Shown here: positions 6,527-10,431 of the stretch, one piece after another
How positions within the stretch are numbered: position 1 is the first letter of the stretch
Layout: the number at the start of each line of letters is the position of its first letter
Assembly: GCA_043806645.1 (NCBI GenBank)
Contig: JAZDGX010000102.1
Location: 1-10,431 of the forward strand
DNA length: 10,431 nt
Origin: JAZDGX01 sp043806645
Lineage (GTDB): Bacteria; Eisenbacteria; RBG-16-71-46; CAIMUX01; WJJG01
Reading direction: 5' to 3'
Program-made: the position numbers and the translations under genes
Notes under the pieces: generated by a model
Seen by the model: only the letters and a program-made list of their open reading frames with translations
The model's database searches: none
Told to the model about the DNA's origin: nothing

Positions 6527-7879
6527 TCAGGTTCCGATCGCGCGCTTGAAACGGGCATGCGCCAGCAGCCGGCTGATCTCCGCCTGAATCTCGGCCACCT
6601 GAGCGCGTCGCAGGCTCAGACGCGCGTTATCCCACTCGAGGAGCGTTCCGGCGCCGCTCTCATACAGCGCCTGCTGCAGCCGAAGATTCTCCCGGGCCAA
6701 CGCCACACTCGTGCGTGCCGATTCGAGGTTCTCGAACTCGGCGAAAATGTCTAGAAACGCCTCGCGCACCTCGAGCGCGATGTCCTTTTCCATGCGCTCC
6801 ACTGCGGCACGCCGGTTGACCCGCTCGCCCTTGGCGGCCTCGATGTGGCCCTCGGTCATGAGGCCGGAGAAGAAGTTCACGGAGAGCTGGAGCGACACCA
6901 TCCAACTGCTGTTGTATTCGGCGGATACACCATCCAGGAGAATCTCGTCCGGATCCCGCGCATAGCGCGACCACGTGGCGTAGGCGCCGAGTTCGGGAAG
7001 CCGCTCCTGGCGCGCACCGCTAAGCGAGATCTCCGCCCCGCGCAATCGCGCCCGCGCCGCCGCGAGGTCGTCCCGCTGTTCTATGGCGACGGCGACCCAG
7101 GCATCCAATTCTCCCTCCGGCGGCGCCCCGGGGTCGGCCAGCAGCGTGTCGATTTCGAGCTCCCGCCGCGGATCGAGCCCCATGACAAGCGCGAGTCGCG
7201 CCAGTTCCAGGCGCAAGTCGTTGCGGCGCTGCACCGCCGCCTGCTCCGCCTCGGCCAGATTGACCTGCGCCTGCAGCACATCGGTCCGCGCCACCGACCC
7301 CAGCCGGAAGAGCGTCTCCGAGCGTCGCAGCTGCTCGCGCGTCACGGCCACGGCCCGTTCTTCCACTTCGGCCAACCGTCGCGCCCCGATGTAGGCGTAG
7401 AACTGCTGCCGCACGGTGAGTTCGACGTCCGACAGCGCCGCGCCGTAGTCCTCACGCGCAGCTTCAAAGCCCTTGCCGGTCGCCCGCAGGCTCTGGATCC
7501 CCGGCAGCGAGAAGATGCTCTGCGTGACATGGAAGGAGAGCGAGCCGCTGTACTCCCCCGAGTACTCGAGCCCCAGCAACTTGGCCAACTCCCGCTGGTA
7601 CTGCTGGTAGTCACGACTCCAGGAGGCGGTGGTCCCGATCGTGGGCAGCACCTGAGCATAGCTCGCCAGGTAGTTGCCCTTCGCTCCTTGAACCCCGCCG
7701 CGCGCCTGGCTCAGGACATCGCTGCTTTCCAGGGCGATGGCCACGCAATCGTCGACGTTCAGCGCTCCGGCCGTGTCCACATCGACCGCCCCGGCCTCGG
7801 TCAGAACACCCCCACCGGCCCCCAGCAGCATCAGCACTACGACCCCCAACCCGCGCCGAGTTCTCTGCGCTCCAGCCAT
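6527..7879 (-). CDS. TolC-family outer-membrane efflux protein
   Basis: This is an outer-membrane/periplasmic channel component of a tripartite efflux or type I secretion system. The 450 residues match the TolC/OEP family. The N-terminus carries a signal peptide: basic AQRTRRG, then hydrophobic LGVVVLMLLGAGGGVL, with likely cleavage near residue 31. Next comes LNVDDCVAIALESSDVLSQA, which resembles the start of OEP repeat 1. The rest is long, Ala/Glu/Arg-rich and helical, in two repeats (about 45-235 and 250-440). Repeat 1 contains RSETLFRLGSVARTDVLQAQ (about 190-210) and repeat 2 the matching QALYESGAGTLLEWDNARLS (about 403-422), the typical LxxxGxxxxxDVLxA pattern. GGGAGGG lies 4 nt before the ATG. 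No periplasmic adaptor or inner-membrane pump gene is visible nearby, so the substrate cannot be named. It follows the tonB-like gene by 133 bp. Confidence 0.9.
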   Translation of the reverse strand: MAGAQRTRRGLGVVVLMLLGAGGGVLTEAGAVDVDTAGALNVDDCVAIALESSDVLSQARGGVQGAKGNYLASYAQVLPTIGTTASWSRDYQQYQRELAKLLGLEYSGEYSGSLSFHVTQSIFSLPGIQSLRATGKGFEAAREDYGAALSDVELTVRQQFYAYIGARRLAEVEERAVAVTREQLRRSETLFRLGSVARTDVLQAQVNLAEAEQAAVQRRNDLRLELARLALVMGLDPRRELEIDTLLADPGAPPEGELDAWVAVAIEQRDDLAAARARLRGAEISLSGARQERLPELGAYATWSRYARDPDEILLDGVSAEYNSSWMVSLQLSVNFFSGLMTEGHIEAAKGERVNRRAAVERMEKDIALEVREAFLDIFAEFENLESARTSVALARENLRLQQALYESGAGTLLEWDNARLSLRRAQVAEIQAEISRLLAHARFKRAIGT

Positions 7880-7964
7880 GCGTCCCTCCCTGCCTGGCCT
7901 CCGGCCCAGTCCTCGTTGAAACTACGGCACCGCCGGGACCGAAGTTGCGATCACAATGAAGAAT

Positions 7965-7986
7965 GGCAGCCCCGATCGAGACTGCC
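7965..7986 (-). terminator. Weak terminator-like hairpin after the exb/tonB genes
   Basis: On the minus strand GGCAGTCTC (7986-7978) pairs with GGGGCTGCC (7973-7965), giving 9 bp including two G-U pairs around a GATC tetraloop. The sequence AUUCUUCAUU follows, moderately U-rich but without a continuous U-run. It starts 27 bp after the tonB-like stop codon. It could partly end the exbB-exbD-exbD-tonB transcript. Read-through into the tolC-like gene remains possible. Confidence 0.35.
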
Positions 7987-8012
7987 ACCCCGTGCCATGC
8001 GACTCAAGCCGG

Positions 8013-8642
8013 CTAGTTGAGGCCGAAATTGAAGGGAATCATGATGCGGCATTTCACCGGAACATCGCGCTGCATGGCCGGCTTGAAAAGGAACTTCCGC
8101 GCCGCATCCAGCGCCGCTTTCTGCAGCACTTCATTGGCGGTGCTCGTGTGGATCGTGGCCTGGACGACCTTTCCAAACTCATCGATGGTCACGATGACCA
8201 CGACCTTGCCTTCCGCCTCCCCTTGCATGGCCAGTTCCGGGTACTCCGGCTGCTCCGAGTGGATCAGAACCGGCGCCGCATCGTAGGCCACGAAGTCCTC
8301 GGGGCTCGCCGGGGCCTGGGGGATTTCAGGTGGGGCAAAGGGATTGAAGTCGGTCGGCGCGATGGTGACCGTCGCGTCGGCCTCGTCGGATTCCTCGAAG
8401 GCGCGGCCGATCTCGGGCCGCAGGACCTCGCTCGGCGGTGGCGGCACGATGAGTTCGTCAGGCAGTTGCACGGTCACCGTTTCGCGCTCCCGCAGTTGAT
8501 AGGGCGTGGGGATGTACGGCGGGGATAGCACGGCACCCGCTCCCGTGAGGGCGATGGCCAGTAGCGTGGCGTTGAACAGGTACTTCGCGTAGCTGAGCTT
8601 CAGACGCTCGTGCGCCGACTCGTACCAGTCCTCGGTAAACAT
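8013..8642 (-). CDS. TonB-family energy transducer
   Basis: This protein spans the periplasm and passes energy from the ExbB/ExbD motor to outer-membrane receptors. It has 209 residues: a 20-residue amphipathic cytoplasmic N-terminus, one membrane anchor (about 22-42), a short Pro/Glu-rich linker (about 60-115, with PPPP and PFAPPEIPQAPASPED) and a C-terminal TonB domain (about 130-207). The TonB domain shows PEYPELA, EGKVVVIVTIDEFGKV and AALDAARKFLFKPAM followed by PVKCRIMIPF, the usual family signature. The linker is much shorter than in E. coli TonB. The anchor keeps the spacing of the Ser-x3-His motif but has Tyr21 in the His position (S17, Y21, L28). GAGGGG lies 3 nt before the ATG and the gene starts 15 bp after exbD-2, so it belongs to that operon. 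No receptor gene is in the window. Confidence 0.9.
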   Translation of the reverse strand: MFTEDWYESAHERLKLSYAKYLFNATLLAIALTGAGAVLSPPYIPTPYQLRERETVTVQLPDELIVPPPPSEVLRPEIGRAFEESDEADATVTIAPTDFNPFAPPEIPQAPASPEDFVAYDAAPVLIHSEQPEYPELAMQGEAEGKVVVIVTIDEFGKVVQATIHTSTANEVLQKAALDAARKFLFKPAMQRDVPVKCRIMIPFNFGLN

Positions 8643-8657
8643 AGTCCCCTCGAATCC

Positions 8658-9065
8658 CTAGAGCTGCTCCAACTCATTGGTGAACGAAACGTTGATCGCG
8701 TTGCATTCACGCAGGACCGTAAGCATGTCATTGACCCTTCGGAAGGGAATGGCTCCATCTAGGTTTAACCCCACGACCAGCTGTGGGTTCTCGCGCATCT
8801 TCTGCGTCAGCACGCTGGGAATCGTGCCCAGGGCAAGAAAGCGGTCGTCAATCGTGATTTCCCCCTCCGTGTTCATCCAGACATGCACGGTCTTTTCACG
8901 CGGTATGCGCACCCCGGCCTCAGCCCGGGGAAGTGTGATCTGCAGCCCTTCCTCCATCTTGAAGATGGTCGTCGCCATGAAGAAGATCAGCAAGAGGAAG
9001 ACCAGATCCGCCATCGAGGAGGTGGGGATCACCGCCCCGACCGACAACGACCGCTTGAACTTCAC
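8658..9065 (-). CDS. exbD: Biopolymer transport protein ExbD (second copy)
   Basis: This is an ExbD/TolR-family proton-channel subunit. The 135 residues comprise a short basic N-terminus (KFKRS), one membrane helix DLVFLLLIFFMATTIF that starts with the essential-type aspartate (D20 from this start), and a periplasmic domain. The periplasmic part has LQITLPRAEAG, the ITIDDRF strand, and a C-terminal INVSFTNE segment. Two GTG codons are adjacent (9068 and 9065). GGAGG lies 2 nt before the first and 5 nt before the second, so I chose 9065; the difference is one residue. It lies 33 bp after exbD-1 and 15 bp before the tonB-like gene. The two ExbD proteins share the anchor but differ clearly in the periplasmic domain, so this is not a recent duplicate. 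Confidence 0.93.
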   Translation of the reverse strand: MKFKRSLSVGAVIPTSSMADLVFLLLIFFMATTIFKMEEGLQITLPRAEAGVRIPREKTVHVWMNTEGEITIDDRFLALGTIPSVLTQKMRENPQLVVGLNLDGAIPFRRVNDMLTVLRECNAINVSFTNELEQL

Positions 9066-9098
9066 CACTTCCTCCAGTCCGATTCCCCGCCGGGCGCG

Positions 9099-9506
9099 CT
9101 ACCCGCGATATTGTTTGATCGAGAAACGCGGTGCGCCGGAGGCCTTCACCTCGTCAAGCACATCGATCATGCGCTGGTAGGCGGCGTCCCCATCCGTCTC
9201 GATCGAGATGATCAGATTCTCGTTCGTCTCCAGCCGTCCTCGCAAGACAGAGCGCAGATCGCGCAACTCTGTGGGGGCGTCCTCCACGAAGATCCCTCCC
9301 CCCTCAGTCGCCCGAATCGTCAGTACATTGTCCCGTTTGACCTTCACCGCCTTGCCGCCAAGTCCCGGGAGCACGACCTGCAGTCCCAGTTCGTTCTCAA
9401 ATCCCGTGGTCGCGATGAAGAAGATCAACAGCAGGAACGCAATGTCGGCCTGCGATGCCGCGGGGATCTCAGGCTCGCTCGGCTTCTTCTTTCGCAGCTT
9501 TCCCAT
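9099..9506 (-). CDS. exbD: Biopolymer transport protein ExbD (first copy)
   Basis: This is an ExbD/TolR-family partner of ExbB. It has 135 residues: a basic cytoplasmic tail (GKLRKKK), one membrane helix DIAFLLLIFFIATTGF opening with the conserved proton-handling aspartate (D21, in the context SQADIAF), and a periplasmic domain with LGLQVVLPGLGGK, a DAPTELRDLRSVLRGRLE helix and the ISIETDGDAAYQRMIDVLDEVK segment typical of ExbD. The ATG at 9506 has AGAGGA 7 nt upstream. An earlier ATG 8 nt upstream is out of frame. It lies 63 bp after exbB and is followed by a second exbD, so a mixed ExbB/ExbD-1/ExbD-2 motor is likely. ExbD and TolR cannot be separated by motif alone; the adjacent tonB-like gene favours ExbD. 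Confidence 0.93.
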   Translation of the reverse strand: MGKLRKKKPSEPEIPAASQADIAFLLLIFFIATTGFENELGLQVVLPGLGGKAVKVKRDNVLTIRATEGGGIFVEDAPTELRDLRSVLRGRLETNENLIISIETDGDAAYQRMIDVLDEVKASGAPRFSIKQYRG

Positions 9507-9569
9507 CCGTCCATCCTCTGCGGGCGCACTCCCACGGGCCTCGCCCCAGCTTCAGTCGGCAAGCGCGCC

Positions 9570-10403
9570 TCAGCCAGCGCTCGGATGCATCTCCGTAAGT
9601 GTGTCGAGCAACTCGATGGAGGCTTCCTCCATTTCGATCACGAAGCGATCCACCCGGGAAACGAAGTAGTTGAAGGCCAGCTGGCAGGGAATCGCGATCA
9701 CCAATCCGGCGAGAGTGGTGATCAGCGCCTCGGCGATGCCGTTCGCCACAATCTTGGCACTCACCTGCTCCGCCGCCGCAATGGCTTCGAACGCGTGGAT
9801 CATCCCCGACACCGTCCCGAGAAACCCCAGCAACGGTCCGACACTGACCACCGTGGAGATCACGGGCAGTCCTCGCTGGAGGAAGGCCATCTCGATCGCC
9901 CCGGAGTTCTCGATCGCCTTCTCGACGGCCGCCGGTCCCCGCTCGACCTTGGAGAGCCCGGCGTGCAGGATCGCTGCAATCGGCCCACGGGTGTTCATGC
10001 AGATCTCTTGAGCCTTCGCGACGCCGTGCGTCTTCAGCTCGGAAATCAGAGCCGCCATGAGCCTGCGGGTGTTGGTCTGCGCCCGTTGAATCGTGAACAG
10101 CCGTTCCAGAATCACCGCCAGGCCGGCGACGGCGCAGGCAAGCAGCGGCCACATGAACATGCCGCCTTTGACGAAGAATTCAACCATGCCGCTTCTGACT
10201 TCTCGCTGCGGGATCGGGATCGCGGGTTCATCCGACGTCGAGGCTGGCTCCATCCCTGTCCCCGCCGGCTCGGCGACGGTGCCCGCGGCACCCTCCACCT
10301 CACCGACCTCCTGCCCAGCGGCGGGCAAGGTCCAGACGCCAAGCCCCACAACCGTAAGCAGCGCAAGCCACAACACCACCATGCCAGCGTTCCCGAGTCT
10401 CAT
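9570..10403 (-). CDS. exbB: ExbB/TolQ/MotA-family proton channel protein with signal peptide
   Basis: This is the polytopic inner-membrane subunit that, with ExbD, converts proton motive force into motion for the TonB-like protein. It has 277 residues. The N-terminus looks like a signal peptide (hydrophobic VVLWLALLTVVGLGVW, likely cleavage after AAG at 30), followed by an acidic Pro/Glu-rich linker (31-70). The ExbB core has TM1 at about 83-102, TM2 at 178-200 with GPLLGFLGTVSGMIHAF, and TM3 at 222-246 with the conserved IAEALITTLAGLVIAIP. TM2 and TM3 are separated by a short loop, as in the family. Classic E. coli ExbB lacks the cleavable leader; longer ExbB proteins with one occur elsewhere. 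GGAGGAG lies about 10 nt before the ATG. It is the first gene of the visible exb/tonB set, but its promoter lies beyond the right edge. Confidence 0.92.
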   Translation of the reverse strand: MRLGNAGMVVLWLALLTVVGLGVWTLPAAGQEVGEVEGAAGTVAEPAGTGMEPASTSDEPAIPIPQREVRSGMVEFFVKGGMFMWPLLACAVAGLAVILERLFTIQRAQTNTRRLMAALISELKTHGVAKAQEICMNTRGPIAAILHAGLSKVERGPAAVEKAIENSGAIEMAFLQRGLPVISTVVSVGPLLGFLGTVSGMIHAFEAIAAAEQVSAKIVANGIAEALITTLAGLVIAIPCQLAFNYFVSRVDRFVIEMEEASIELLDTLTEMHPSAG

Positions 10404-10431
10404 GCCGATCTTCTCCTCCGGATTCCCTGCG

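Noticed and set aside
7880..7964. Promoter for the tolC-like gene
   Set aside because: I found no pair of -35 and -10 hexamers with acceptable match and spacing in this stretch, so I do not report one.
6845..8020. Plus-strand open frame (391 codons) opposite the tolC-like gene
   Set aside because: It is a shadow of the efflux gene and its upstream spacer, with no signal peptide, motif or ribosome-binding support.

Overview
This is a GC-rich window from a Gram-negative bacterium. All ten protein genes I can support lie on the minus strand, so transcription runs from the right edge to the left. The diderm assignment rests on a TolC-type outer-membrane protein and a complete TonB/ExbB/ExbD set. 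The glycine decarboxylase P-protein is split into two subunits (GcvPA/GcvPB), whereas most Proteobacteria carry a single-chain GcvP. The ExbB carries an N-terminal signal peptide and is followed by two different ExbD genes and a compact TonB-like protein. This combination suggests a lineage outside the classic Proteobacteria, such as an FCB-like or Gemmatimonadota/Eisenbacteria-type group. That is an inference; no rRNA or other phylogenetic marker is present.

Layout in transcription order. (1) 10403 to 8013: exbB, exbD-1, exbD-2 and a tonB-like gene, with gaps of 63, 30 and 15 bp. Together they encode an inner-membrane proton-motive-force motor plus the periplasm-spanning transducer that energises outer-membrane transport. 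A weak hairpin (7965-7986) follows. (2) 7879 to 6527: a TolC-family outer-membrane efflux protein. (3) 6465 to 3589: uvrA, the damage-recognition ATPase of nucleotide excision repair. (4) A 146-bp spacer holding a plausible sigma70-type promoter and a leader hairpin. (5) 3442 to the left edge: gcvT, gcvH, gcvPA and gcvPB (cut by the window), the T, H and P proteins of the glycine cleavage system. The L protein is not in the window.

The gcv genes are tightly packed. gcvH and gcvPA overlap by 4 bp (GTGA). Between gcvPA and gcvPB lie 196 bp that hold a 67-codon reading frame. It overlaps gcvPA by GTGA and gcvPB by ATGA, and it contains an in-frame 12-bp tandem repeat. This is the least ordinary thing in the window, but it may be only a GC-rich spacer.

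Overall this is mostly conserved housekeeping sequence. I see no mobile element, CRISPR array, tRNA, rRNA, phage gene or defence system, and no gap between genes longer than 200 bp. I did not find a convincing new system. The findings are modest, testable oddities.
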